A DNA stretch of 35,131 nt from Chara braunii (taxonomy: Eukaryota > Streptophyta > Charophyceae > Charales > Characeae). The stretch covers positions 385,524 to 420,654 of the forward strand of contig BFEA01000198.1 in NCBI GenBank assembly GCA_003427395.1, given 5' to 3'. The notes beneath the pieces are model-generated. The model saw only the letters and a program-made list of their open reading frames with translations, was not told where the DNA came from and ran no database searches. Below, in pieces: positions 11,177-20,503 of the stretch (position 1 is the first letter of the stretch; each line of letters opens with the position of its first letter). Position numbers and translations under genes: made by a program.

Positions 11177-11929
11177 TGTGACGAACTGTCTTCCGTAACC
11201 GCATTACTTTCTGCGCGATATTGTTGTGGGGAAATGGGACGGGTCGGAGGGGGAGCAGTGGAAAGACGGGTCGGTCGGGCAAGTTGCATGGATACCCTCG
11301 TTTCTTTTGTTTTTGTGAGAGTCGGTCGGGTCGGTATCGGGAAAGTCCTGCACGGACGATAGAGTAACCGCTTCTCAGCGAGCGTGATGGACAACCATTG
11401 CAATGGCTTCTTTCTTGTCTTGCTATGAGCACTAGGAATTTTAAGCGTGATCATCGCGCGGGAATATCGATTTTAAATTTTCAACTGATGTCGAGATCCT
11501 ACGGGCTTGAGGACTTGTTTGTGGGCGTTTCATAATTTTCTTTTGCAATTAGGACTTAGACTAGGAATTTAGGCGCTCCAAATTTTGCTACGCCATGCTT
11601 CTCACTTGCGCACACTTTGCTGTGCTAGATACTGGGCTCTGCCTGGATCGCGCCCTTAATCTTGTGTAACTGTCGCTTTTGGCGGGCGCGATTGTAACTG
11701 CATCTTTCTTCTTTCTTGATTTCCTCATGTTTGCCCGCCTTATTCTTCTTTGTCTTGCATGCTTAATACTCTGTTCTAATTGGCCTTAACGCCTGTACGA
11801 CCGGATCAATGCGTGGAGAGTGGCTACGTCCCCCACGCTATGGCCAGGCCATGTAGACGTAGACACTTCCTCTCTTCTCCTCCTGACCACTTGGGCTTAA
11901 TCCCGTATCTTTCGCGCAAGCGTGCATGA

Positions 11930-11935
11930 TATAAA
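11930..11935 (+). promoter_or_regulatory. Candidate TATA box in the 5' LTR (TATAAA)
   Basis: GCATGATATAAA here corresponds to GCATGATATAAA in the 3' LTR (21900-21905) and to GCACGCTATAAA in the solo LTR (34121-34126, minus strand). Conservation in three copies makes it a good promoter candidate. A second candidate lies about 490 bases downstream. Confidence 0.5.
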
Positions 11936-12190
11936 TTTCGCAAGATCGATTAGTTGTTTCTCTATGAACTTTGGAGTTAGCGCGATCAGTGAGGGTCGGC
12001 TAACGAGTCAGCTTGAAGAGGTGAGTCGACGAGAGAGTTGGGCGATCCGACGAGCTGGTGTCGGGTATGCGGGGTTGACGTGTGGGCCACGACGGACTGT
12101 GGCGCACGGGCGAACCTGGCTTGCATGCTCAAACCAAGCGGGGTGACAACTCTGTGTTGTTGCGTGGCGACGGAGTGCCCGCATCGGGAG

Positions 12191-12192
<2 letters not shown>

Positions 12193-12238
<46 letters not shown>

Positions 12239-12333
12239 NNNNNNNNNNNNNNNNNNNNNNNNNNNNNNNNNNNNNNNNNNNNNNNNNNNNNNNNNNNNNN
12301 NNNNNNNNNNNNNNNNNNNNNNNNNNNNNNNNN

Positions 12334-12380
<47 letters not shown>
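12193..12380 (+). repeat. (GA)n microsatellite inside the 5' LTR, with an assembly gap
   Basis: Uninterrupted GA repeats flank 95 Ns (12239-12333). The 3' LTR has the same tract at 22163-22242 without a gap, and the solo LTR has only a short, degraded version on the other strand near 33840-33864. Tract length is therefore variable between copies, and the N run is probably a repeat that could not be assembled. Confidence 0.95.
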
Positions 12381-12381
<1 letters not shown>

Positions 12382-12418
12382 AACTATGTGTGGGATGAGT
12401 TCTTTTCTGCCAATCGTC

Positions 12419-12426
12419 TATATAAT
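12419..12426 (+). promoter_or_regulatory. Second candidate TATA box, just after the GA tract
   Basis: TATATAAT lies about 40 bases after the GA tract. The 3' LTR has GTGTATAATT at the same place (about 22281), and the solo LTR has TGTATATAAATT (about 33773-33784, minus strand). A GA-rich tract followed by a TATA motif is a common promoter layout. Which of the two TATA motifs is used cannot be told from sequence. Confidence 0.45.
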
Positions 12427-13019
12427 TTTGATCTCTATTTTGACCTATCTTGTTGCGGCACTTTCGAGCTTTTGCTTGTAAATCGTTTCGAGTTTTTTTT
12501 GTCGTTCTGCCTCGTGTGTATGCATGGAATGGATGCGAACTCTCTTCGAGTGATCTTTTCGGATTTTTAATTCTGTTCTGCAATGCCTGTTTAGTTCAAA
12601 TTTTGTCGCTTTCTAGTGTCCATCTGCGTCGTGCAATAATCCCGAGTCTGATTGGAAGCACTCACTATGGATGTTTGGGTTTAATCGTTAGCTTCGATCG
12701 TTAATTTTGTGAGGTGTTGGCCCTTGATGCCAGGGCAATTGCCCTTCTCCCGTCTCTTCGTCTCGTAAATGGCATGGATGTGAATGCAATGACTGGATCC
12801 CACCTGAAATAGTATGGGTAGGATAGTTGCATGCGGATAGGACATAACCAATACACAGGCATGAGGAACCGGCGCATGATCAGCTTCCGCTCATGTGCGC
12901 GCTCGCGTACGACCGTGATCTCGAGGAAACCGAGTCGCAGCGTATGCACGCGTCTGCATGAGTCGATCTCAATCTTGACTAATTATGAGGATGCGGGAGA
13001 CCGAGTTCACTAATCGGAT

Positions 13020-13508
13020 ATGGTTGTAAAACCCCCCTCTTGGATCACCGATCGTAAGAGTCCGAGGGGCCTGGAGTATCGCGAATACTGGGAGGGTGAA
13101 TGGCTCAGACGACAGGGAAACTTGACAAACCCGGAATTTTCCTGTTTGACGGAGAACGACCGACTGTGCGCGGGGGACTTTCATTGGGCCATAGCCAACG
13201 ATCCCCGGGGCCCGGACTACCCAAATACTAACAACACTCAGTATTACATATGCCCGCGCTTCGTCGTTATTAATATCAGTTTTCCTCCCTTCCATCTCCT
13301 CCTCCTCTACCATCAGCTCACAGTGGTACCGTGGAATTCCATAGCTCGCTGTTGGCCCCGCACACCGTGCGAAGAGTGCCAACAGCACCAGGCGTATTGG
13401 ACTTCGGGATTTATCCGACGAACATGGGCCGAGGCCGAGCGGCGCCGCCAGCTGTTCGAACAACACGATAGCCATAACGACCCACCGATCCACCAGAGAC
13501 GGGACTGA
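13020..13508 (+). CDS. LTR-embedded ORF, 5' LTR copy (162 aa, unknown function)
   Basis: Open from ATG at 13020 to TGA at 13508, in the sense direction and downstream of both candidate promoters, so it would lie in the R-U5 leader of the element's RNA. The protein has a Trp/Arg-rich start, a central block around GPDYPNTNNTQYY and HQLTVVPWNSIARCWP, a Cys pair (CEEC), and an Arg/Glu/His-rich end. The 3' LTR carries the same frame, and the solo LTR keeps its centre. The terminal TGA aligns with CGA in the 3' LTR, so the ancestral protein probably ran about 10 residues further. I recognise no family. It has no signal peptide or membrane segment. Chance is less likely than coding because copies differ mainly at third positions, but no function is shown. 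Confidence 0.55.
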   Translation: MVVKPPSWITDRKSPRGLEYREYWEGEWLRRQGNLTNPEFSCLTENDRLCAGDFHWAIANDPRGPDYPNTNNTQYYICPRFVVINISFPPFHLLLLYHQLTVVPWNSIARCWPRTPCEECQQHQAYWTSGFIRRTWAEAERRRQLFEQHDSHNDPPIHQRRD

Positions 13509-13710
13509 CCGAGACGACGACACTTATACCAGAGGTAGCCCGGTCTCCCGAAGTCCAATATAACTTGGGACCACCATCTTGCTCAACTACCCCTAAGCTT
13601 GCCACCGGAGATCTCAGTTCTGACCTGGGACTCCACCCCTGGCACACCCCTCTTCGCACTTTCGGGCCCCCCTAACGCTCCGAAACAGGAAGTCGTGCTG
13701 GGCGTGAGGT

Positions 13711-13723
13711 TGGTATCGGAGCC
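13711..13723 (+). other. Primer-binding site (initiator tRNA-Met type)
   Basis: TGGTATCGGAGCC differs by one base from the TGGTATCAGAGCC site complementary to the 3' end of initiator tRNA-Met, used by most plant LTR elements. It directly abuts the (slightly shortened) end of the 5' LTR, as required for minus-strand priming. Confidence 0.85.
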
Positions 13724-14060
13724 GACACGTGTCAAGACAGAGGATTGATAGGTGGTTACGCTCCTCCAGTCAACGAATCTGGCAAGTCCTAGATAGGGAC
13801 GAGCTAGACAGAGAAACGAGCGGAAGCGCGATCCGATAATAACTAGAAGTCGCTCCGCTGGAAGACAGACGGGTAACATGAACGCCAATCATGTGCAAGG
13901 TGGGGTGAACTAACTGAATTTGGCTCCCCAACAACCTCCATGTGTGCGCGCCCCAGCCACCCCCCCTGATTTATACCTATTTAATCCTGCACACCACTTG
14001 GCAGGAGCATGGCTTGCCACACTCTGAGCGCAACAATATGATAACGACGAAGATAGGATC
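13724..14060 (+). other. Leader between primer-binding site and gag
   Basis: No convincing frame. The 5' end of gag may lie here in a degraded form, but recognisable capsid sequence begins only at about 14076. Confidence 0.4.
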
Positions 14061-15292
14061 AACGTCCCTGCTCGATTGGGCGGAGACGCGCACCATTGGT
14101 TTAGCACGTACACGTGGATCGATCTCCCGACGTGCGAAAGAGATTTCTTACACCGATTTAACTATATTCATCTCGAACAGGCATTCTTCGTGATCAAAGA
14201 TCGGGTGCAGAAGCCGCTTGAATCCGTAGCAGAATACCGAAGTCGATTCTACAGATTATTTATCAAATCACAGAGGGAAGAGACGGTCGGTAGAAAATTT
14301 TTCATTGACGAACTCTGAAGCCGAGCAATGAGGGCCAAATTGCGAAAGCAATTTCCCCCCATTACCCACAATTTACAGCAAATAATGGACGCCGCCGAGG
14401 AAATGGAGCGAAAGTTCGCTGCCAGCTTCCTCGAAGGTGAGGATCATGTTAAAGAGGGGGATACGTCCGAACTTACACGAGCACGAATGGAGCTCGCTGC
14501 GCTGCAAAACAAATTTGAAAACATGGGTTTTGTCGCAGGACCCGTCACCTACCTGGAGCCAGTCGGGGTGTAGAAGCCGATGGCCAACATGACCACCGCA
14601 CCACCTGTTAACCCAACGCTATCCTAGAGCGAACACGAACATTGGTAAGCCTCATGCAGGAAAGTAAGAGGGAACATTGGGAATATAACGCCCAAATGGA
14701 AACACTACTCCACTCGATGCGCCCCATCACAGATTGAGCTACTCCCACGGGAGCGGGAGCTGCGCAGGCAGCAGGTGCTGTCGCAACAGGAACAGGGGCG
14801 TGAGTAGACGGTTGCTACACGTGTCACCAACCAGGACACATAGCAGGAGACTGTCCCAACCCACCTGCACCAGCTCGGATCGGACCAGCGCCAGCAGCTG
14901 CAACACCTATTGCTAACGGACCAGGAAGGGTAGCTACGATGGTAAAAGAGACTGACAACGGTACAGGCCCATTGGGGGTTACGAAGGAAGCCGCAGAGCT
15001 TATCCCACTCGACCAATATATATCGTTAGGATACCTGGGCCTCAGAATGATCGGGGCTATCCAACCTGCCCCTGACAATAACGAGGTCTCAGAATGGAGG
15101 CCCTCCCCGAGTGAAATGGAATCTGGAGGACCCGCGTTCGTGACGGGAGAAATCTGTGTACTAGATATAGTGCACTTGATCACCGCATCCCTCTACCGAT
15201 TGGACACTTGTTGTCCATCTCCGAGCAGGCTAATGATCGGATGCTATAACACTACAAGGCAAACCGAAGACGGTTTGGCCTCGCCAAACTAA
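14061..15292 (+). pseudogene. gag of the gypsy element (capsid and zinc knuckle)
   Basis: The gag protein would form the particle and package RNA. The capsid part begins near 14076 with AHHWFSTYTW. It continues through RDFLHRFNYIHLEQ and KPLESVAEYRSRFYRL, the typical retrotransposon gag core, across an in-frame TGA at 14316 to a TAG at 14571. A helical, Glu/Arg-rich stretch (MDAAEEMERKFAASF; MELAALQNKFENMG) follows the core. In another frame (about 14640-15292, itself with stops near 14737 and 14803) lies the nucleocapsid knuckle CYTCHQPGHIAGDC at 14813-14854, a perfect CX2CX4HX4C. A Pro/Ala-rich linker follows. Stops and at least one frameshift make it non-functional. Confidence 0.82.
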
Positions 15293-15398
15293 CAACCGCA
15301 AAAGGAAAGGCCCCAGCCAAATATCCAAAGCCGGATGAGCCGAGCACCTCAGAACCCGTTCGGATGGGCCTAATCCGGAAAGATGACCATGGAGATCC

Positions 15399-15752
15399 GT
15401 GGAGTGTGATGTGGAAGTCTGGTGCAACCCCTACAGTGCAGTCCTCGACTCCGGAGCCGTGGTCCTGGCTATCTCCCTTCGGGTGGTCGAACGGGCTGGA
15501 AGGCGGAAGGATGTGATTCCACTCGAGGAAGGCGATCATTTCGTCTCTGCTGATGAAGGTAAGATTCGAGTTGTTGGGAGGATGGCAAATGTTGTCTTCC
15601 GAATAGGAAAGGTCCATGCCTTAGGCGACGTAGTGGTCCTAAACGTGAACACATACGACGTCCTCATCAGATTGCCAACACTCACTGCCTTGCAGGCTAC
15701 GCCGGACTTCGAGCGCTACCCGGATGAAACAGTTACCGATCGTTATACGTGA
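15399..15752 (+). pseudogene. Retropepsin-type protease of the gypsy element
   Basis: The active-site triad is seen as AVLDSGA (Asp at 15447), and the second signature as NTYDVLIRLPTLTAL near 15651, the counterpart of the usual YDVxLGxPxL motif. The Gly of that second motif is Arg here. Length (about 100 residues) fits a retropepsin domain cut from a polyprotein. It sits between the gag knuckle and RT, and is joined to them only across frameshifts. Confidence 0.8.
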
Positions 15753-17289
15753 CTGTCACTATAAACTGCACGTGCCAGAGTATGTGTCGGATGAGATACA
15801 CAAAATCATCTCTAACATTTTGACGGAATATCAGGATGCGATTAGTGTACAGGATGCAGACATCGGATTGTCCCGATTCACTGCAAACCGTATCGATATT
15901 CATTGGTTGAAAGACGAACGGCCCTAGAGCGGATCAGGGAATTCGAGGCCAACGGATGGATTGAGCCCACTACAGGACTGTGGTCCTTCCCCATGGTTTG
16001 AGTCCCCAAAAAGACCGGATCCATCCGCATTTGCATCGATTACCGAAAATTGAATGATATAACGATCAAAGATATGTACCCCCTCCCTCGGATTGATGAT
16101 TTGCTGGATGCAATTGGGTGTGCTAACAATTTTAGCAAGATCGACATCCGCCACGGGTTCCACCACATACTGGTCAAGGAAGAGGATCATCTGAAAACAA
16201 CATTTGTACTATTCGAAGGCACGTGGCAATGGATTTGATGTCCTATGGGGATTTGCAATACTCTGGCTACGTTCCAAAGAGCGAAGAACATGACTTTTCA
16301 GAACTTCGTTAACAGGACCCGGTTGACACAAGGAATCGTGAATTTCTGCGTCATCGTGTATATGGACGATATCCTGGTATATTCGGACTCTTTTCACGGG
16401 CATGGTCAGCATATCGAGTGGACACTTGGAGCGCTGCGCGATGCGGGCTTTAAAATCGCCCTGGAGAAAAGCGAGTTTTTCCTTTCGGAAATCTCATTCC
16501 TCGGGTATGTGGTGACTCGGGGAGGCTTACGGCCGGACTTGCGGAAGGTGGATGCAGTTCGAGACGCGCCCACACCCACGTCACTGACACAGGTCCGAGC
16601 CTTTCTAGGGTTGGCGTCCTACTACCGTCGATTTATCAAAGGCTTTGCGACAATCGCATGACCCTTGACGAATCTTCTGCGCAAGGACCAACCACTAACC
16701 TGGGACGGGGAATGTGAACGGGCCTTCTCCACTTTAAAGGAGGCCCTGGCCTCCGCGCCCATCTTAGTTTGTCCGGATCCTAGGAAGCCATTTATCCTCA
16801 TCATGGACTGGCAGCCGGAAGCAATTTCCGCCATTTCGGCACAGAAGGGGGAGGACGACCGCGAACACGTTGTCGAGTACGCGTCCTGGACAATACCCGA
16901 CGAGCGGAAGAACAATTCGGCGCCCCAAGGAGAATGCTACGTGGTGGTGTGGGGCATCCAACATTTTCACCCGTACCTGTATGTGCAAAAGTTTCTTCTC
17001 GTCACCAATCACGAACCACTGTTGGCGCTCAAGAAACTGACTAACTACACGGGAATGATCGGGCGATGGGCGGTACGATTGCAAAAATACGACTTTGACA
17101 TCGTCCATCGTAAGACAGAAAAGCACGGGAATGCGGACGGACTAACACGTCTGCACAGGCCAGGCAAGGTGCCAAAGGGGAAAGAGATCATGTCGTGGAA
17201 GGAGCCGAAGCAAAGTGAAGGGCTTGAGTACGGACAAGTGGCAACCCTTCCGCGTACTAAGAAGTGATACGTGGCAATGGGTGACGAAG
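15753..17289 (+). pseudogene. Reverse transcriptase and RNase H of the gypsy element
   Basis: After a short frame-1 piece (to 15927) one frame runs from about 15930 to 17289. RT motifs: VPKKTGSIRICIDYRKLN (near 16002), FSKIDIRHGFHHI (motif A, near 16131), TLATFQ, and YMDDILVYS (motif C, 16359). The thumb piece is FLGYVVTRGGLRPD, followed by VRAFLGLASYYRRFIKGFA. RNase H: ILIMDWQ (Asp at 16806), GECYVVVWGIQHF (Glu at 16932), VTNHEPLL near 17001, and HGNADGLTRL (Asp at 17139). The third position, normally TDH, reads TNH, so one catalytic Asp is lost by a G-to-A change. In-frame TGA codons at 15999, 16236, 16659 and 17265 each sit where CGA would be a one-step ancestor. Confidence 0.92.
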
Positions 17290-17348
17290 GTAATTCCGGA
17301 GGCCCCCTTTCTCCCCTCTCGTCCTCGTCACTCCTCTCCTTACCTGAC

Positions 17349-17518
17349 AAGTTTTGCTATTTCTGCAAGGCAATCTCGCGTGTGTCTATTCGGTCCCTAT
17401 GTGTCCTAGCGGGGAAGGGTACGTCGAATGGGTAGATTGTCGGCAATGTGTCTCCAGCGCCCACGACTCCTGCATTCAATACCGAAACGTGGATAAGGCT
17501 TGGTTGTGCCCCTTGTGT
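17349..17518 (+). pseudogene. PHD-like zinc finger between RNase H and integrase
   Basis: The RNase H frame continues, unspliced, into a Ser/Leu-rich linker and then KFCYFCKA (Cys codons at 17355 and 17364). After a frameshift before about 17410, the next frame gives WVDCRQC (17438, 17447), H at 17462, C at 17471, then KAWLCPLC (17507, 17516). Together this is C-x2-C ... C-x2-C-x4-H-x2-C-x11-C-x2-C with Trp two residues before the seventh Cys, a full C4HC3 PHD signature. PHD fingers usually read histone H3 tails. In an integrase neighbourhood this could guide insertion, but that is inference. A RING or other treble-clef reading is less likely given the Trp position. Confidence 0.68.
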
Positions 17519-18981
17519 CGATCCGATAAAATTCCTACTGAAGCCCGATTTTTTGAAGCCACGTCGGAAGGTTTAAAAAAGACCCGTAGGTTTAGAAGGG
17601 CAGAGGTATGGACAGATGTCGTTTTGATAGCCACAGTGGTCGGAAACCCCCTCCGAGACTTCACCAAGGAAGACCGTAGACGGGCTAATGAGAGGGCCCG
17701 GGACTACCGATGGAACGAGGGACGATTGGAAAAGCGAAAAACCAACGCTAGTGGGATTTCGATGTCAGTAGACTCAGTACCTCATCCGTTCACGAGGTAT
17801 GACTGGGCTAAGTCGACACACGAGGAGACTGCAGCTCACTTCGCCATACGGATTGCGGAGATGGTGATTGACAAAAATAAATGGTATTGGTCCAATATTC
17901 GTAATGATGTTAAGTTCATCGTCCGAAACGGTCAGGTCTGCGCCGCTGACAAAGCGCCGACTTAGCCGCCTAGGTCAATAGTGCCCACCAAAGTCCAATG
18001 GCCATTTACGAGGGTTAGCATGGATACGACGGACATCGTCATGCCCCCTGGACCGAATAGCTGTGAGTAGTCAATTCTCTTGGTGTTCGTTGACCACTTT
18101 TCAAAGTGGATCGATGCCTACCCATGTCGAACTAGACAGACGACGGAAATAGCGCGGTATGTCAACCGTTTTCTCAGGATGCATCAGGATACCAAGGAAA
18201 TCCTTACGGATAATGGAGCAGAGATCCGAGGTGAAGTTATGAGGAATTTAGTCGTACATGGAGTACATATTCGTAATACTGCCCCCCATATGTCTCAATC
18301 AAACAGCCTTGTAGAAAACGCCAACCGGGTAATTAAAACGACACTCCAACGGAATATCGCGGCTAGGGACACGCGACCGTGGCCTGATATTGTAGATCAT
18401 ATCCTGGCTATACACCGAGGGACCCCACATGAATCTATGGGATTTTCGCCATTTCAATTACGAACCAACAGCCGAGCTTACGTCTCGGGAACCTGAACGA
18501 TGAAACAACAATCGGTCGACGACCCACAAGAGCAACAACCAAGGAAAAGGCAAAGCGCCATTTGGAGCTTATATTGCAGGCCCTTCCAAGATTGGCCAGA
18601 AAAAGGGAGAGAATGACTGAATTGGCCCACGACCGTCAGATCCGCAGTTACGAGGCCCGAAACGGGAATGAAGGTCCCTGACCCTTGTATAAATTGGGGG
18701 ACTGGGTGCAGGTGAGGAAATGTGCTCGTCAAGGGAAACTAGCACCACGATTCTTCGGGTGCTTTCGAGTGATCGAACTCGGACCTAACGGTGTGAACAC
18801 CGTGCGCCTCGCTCCCGAAGTGACAGGCAGTTGGTCTGCTAGACCCATAATCCGCCACGTGTCCTATCTCCGCCATCTCTCTACTTTCTCCCCTCCCTCT
18901 CCAACTGGGTCGCCTTCGGAATCTGAGTCCGAGTGGGAAAGCGACATTCCCCATTCATCTTTTCCTTCCTCTTCGCCATGA
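17519..18981 (+). pseudogene. Integrase of the gypsy element
   Basis: The integrase would insert the cDNA. Its zinc-binding N-terminal part is recognisable near 17810-17960 (STHEETAAHF, WYWSNIRNDVKFIV), but the first Cys of the expected Cys pair is Gly (NGQVCAADK). The catalytic core shows D (SMDTTDI, 18023), D (LTDNGAE, 18209) and E (SLVENANRVI, 18314), with 34 residues between the last two. In-frame TAG codons lie at 17963 and 18068. A frameshift near 18490 leads to the C-terminal part, with a TGA at 18679 and then KLAPRFFGCFRVIELG, equivalent to the GPY/F module with the Pro replaced by Cys. The tail is Ser/Pro/Glu-rich and shows no chromodomain. Its TGA overlaps the next ATG. Confidence 0.88.
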
Positions 18982-19463
18982 GTTTTTCCACGGAACAGGT
19001 ACTTAGTGAGCGGATGCTAGCACCTTGCGGACACATCTCGGTGATCAGGCAGGTTCATCATCCGCGTATCAGCCCGGATGTCATCCGATTTGCTCAGTTT
19101 TTCAGCACGGAAAGCGTGCATGCAGCAGCAGAATTCCGATTCGTGATACCTAACAGCAGGGCACAAGTGTTGGCCGAAGCATCGGCCTATCTGCGGCTCT
19201 CGGTACCAGGGAGCAGCCACATTTTGACAATTGTCTCCTTCAGCGGAGACATCACTACGGTGGATCCAAGGGCACATCCGAGCATCCTCGTCTCGTTGCG
19301 AGATTGGGGGGAAGAGTTAGCGAGATCCTGGAGTCAGTTGCTTGCGCGGCGGGGGAAAAACGTCGTCAATACTAACAGTATTGACCTGGACGACATCCAT
19401 GCTCTCCGACAGAATCCCGCGGTATCTCTCTTTGCGCTCATCGTTTTCTCGCGTCCTCAATGA
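18978..19463 (+). CDS. Extra ORF after integrase (161 aa, unknown), env position
   Basis: Starts at ATG 18978, which overlaps the pol stop as ATGA (18978-18981), and runs uninterrupted to TGA at 19463. Its frame differs from pol. The protein is mixed alpha/beta-like in composition, with segments such as HPRISPDVIRFAQFFS, EASAYLRLSVPG and DWGEELARSWSQLLA. It has no Cys cluster, signal peptide or clear membrane segment, so it does not resemble an envelope protein. I recognise no family. It could be one exon or segment of a longer protein that continues in the acidic ORF downstream. It is intact here while pol is heavily damaged, but with only one copy in the window this may be luck. Confidence 0.5.
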   Translation: MSFSTEQVLSERMLAPCGHISVIRQVHHPRISPDVIRFAQFFSTESVHAAAEFRFVIPNSRAQVLAEASAYLRLSVPGSSHILTIVSFSGDITTVDPRAHPSILVSLRDWGEELARSWSQLLARRGKNVVNTNSIDLDDIHALRQNPAVSLFALIVFSRPQ

Positions 19464-19639
19464 ACCATCACAGGTTCTCTACCTTCAGCCTCCCCTCTGT
19501 CTTCCCTGTCTTCCGAGTCTGGCAGTCGGTGCTCCATCCTCGTCTCTCTTTCTGTGTGCGGCCGCTGACGATTTCTCCCATTAGGCCCGAATAGTGGCGA
19601 GGGTGGTTACAAACCTATGCGACTTTGTCCCTGTGTTTA

Positions 19640-20503
19640 GTCAAGATCGAGCTGAAGTGGACCCGGGACAACGAGCACCATGCCGTGAACGAAGACGTAG
19701 AGTTACTCATCATTCAAGCTTGGAAAACGGAGGTAGAGCGAGATTTGTTGGGATTCGTCTTCGGATCAGTGGAAGCGGGACATCGACAACTGATCGTAGG
19801 GGGGCTTCTAATCCTTCTGACGCAGTTGCTGGATGATTTACCAATCGACGTCATCTCGCACTGCGACGAGAGTCCGGCGCCGCATATTCTTTCGCGCAGC
19901 CTGACGCCTTACCTTCAGTGGTCGGCGTGCTTGGAAGGTGATTGGGATAACCGTAATTACCCGTCACACGGTAATCACCTAAACCCCGGAGAGATAATCG
20001 ATATTCTCTTCTTTGATCGAGGTGAGCCGACGTCGGAAGAGGAAGAAGAAGTCGAGGGAGAGGAGGACGAATCGGAAGGTATCTCCGAGGAGGACGAGTA
20101 TTATAGCGAGCATAGTGAGCATGAGTTGGGGGCAATAAGCGAAGAAGAACAAAAAGACGAGGAAGAGGAAGCAAGTGAAGAGGAAGAGGCGGAACAGACG
20201 GAGCCACAAAGAGAGGACCCTGCGGACGCAGAGCAGCGGAGGGCAGAAATAGCGGAAGGAAAGCGGCCACTAGAGCAATTGGTGGGAACTGATTTTCCAA
20301 TTCCAGACAATCTGACCCGAGATCCGGAGCCGCTGACGCAGGAAGACGAGCACCGTGCTGCAGAGACTTCGAGCGCGCCATCGGCGCCGATGCGGAGGCA
20401 ACAGAGTCGCTCCCCCTCCCCTTCCCCCCGTCCCTCAATTCGAGCATGTGTCGATGCGGGGCATCGGGCTACGTCCCCGGTCATTATCCCGTCGTCCCCT
20501 TGA
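19640..20503 (+). CDS. Acidic ORF between integrase and 3' LTR (about 287 aa, unknown)
   Basis: Open frame without an early ATG, so it is either entered by frameshift, splicing or an upstream frame, or has lost its start. The first 130 residues look globular (AWKTEVERDLLGFVFG; QLIVGGLLILLTQLLDD is a short hydrophobic helix, too short for a confident membrane span). A Glu/Asp/Ser-rich low-complexity region follows (about 20030-20215), then a charged linker and an Arg/Ser/Pro tail (SRSPSPSPRPS). It ends at TGA 20503. No family recognised. The layout of a folded domain plus acidic tail suggests a nuclear or chromatin-binding partner, but this is inference only. Confidence 0.45.
   Translation, partial: VKIELKWTRDNEHHAVNEDVELLIIQAWKTEVERDLLGFVFGSVEAGHRQLIVGGLLILLTQLLDDLPIDVISHCDESPAPHILSRSLTPYLQWSACLEGDWDNRNYPSHGNHLNPGEIIDILFFDRGEPTSEEEEEVEGEEDESEGISEEDEYYSEHSEHELGAISEEEQKDEEEEASEEEEAEQTEPQREDPADAEQRRAEIAEGKRPLEQLVGTDFPIPDNLTRDPEPLTQEDEHRAAETSSAPSAPMRRQQSRSPSPSPRPSIRACVDAGHRATSPVIIPSSP

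Larger units (their letters stand above)
11177..13710 (+). repeat. 5' LTR of the gypsy element
   Basis: Matches 21146-23600 along its whole length and, inverted, 32515-34831. It starts TGTGACGAACTG. Its last bases appear deleted: the 3' LTR continues GAGGTTGGGCGTCACA where this copy passes from GAGGTTGG straight into the primer-binding site. It contains TATA-like motifs, a long GA tract with 95 Ns, and a shared open frame. An LTR of about 2.5 kb is long for Ty3/gypsy. Confidence 0.93.

Noticed and set aside
11922-12146. ORF of 74 codons in the first part of the LTR, also open in the 3' LTR (21892-22116).
   Set aside because: The solo LTR does not keep the frame and there is no third-position pattern. 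The similarity of the two LTRs alone explains it.
12008-12583. Ser-Leu or Arg-Glu repeat ORFs across the GA tract and N gap.
   Set aside because: Produced by the (GA)n repeat and by reading through Ns.
17290-17369. A possible 80-base intron between RNase H and the PHD-like finger (AAG/GTAATT, CTGAC, CAAG), which would join the two frames in phase.
   Set aside because: The unspliced frame reads on into KFCYFCKA, which supplies the first Cys pair of the PHD signature. Splicing would remove it. A frameshift just downstream explains the data better.
19422-19640. A possible intron joining the 161-aa ORF to the acidic ORF (GTATCT donor; CTGAC and TTAG acceptor).
   Set aside because: The phases do not lead directly into the acidic ORF frame without an additional frameshift, and one alternative frame is nearly open through the region. 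Not decidable from one copy.
19851-20447. Minus-strand ORFs of up to 198 codons opposite the acidic ORF.
   Set aside because: Glu-rich coding DNA leaves the other strand rich in Leu/Ser/Phe and open by composition; no motif.
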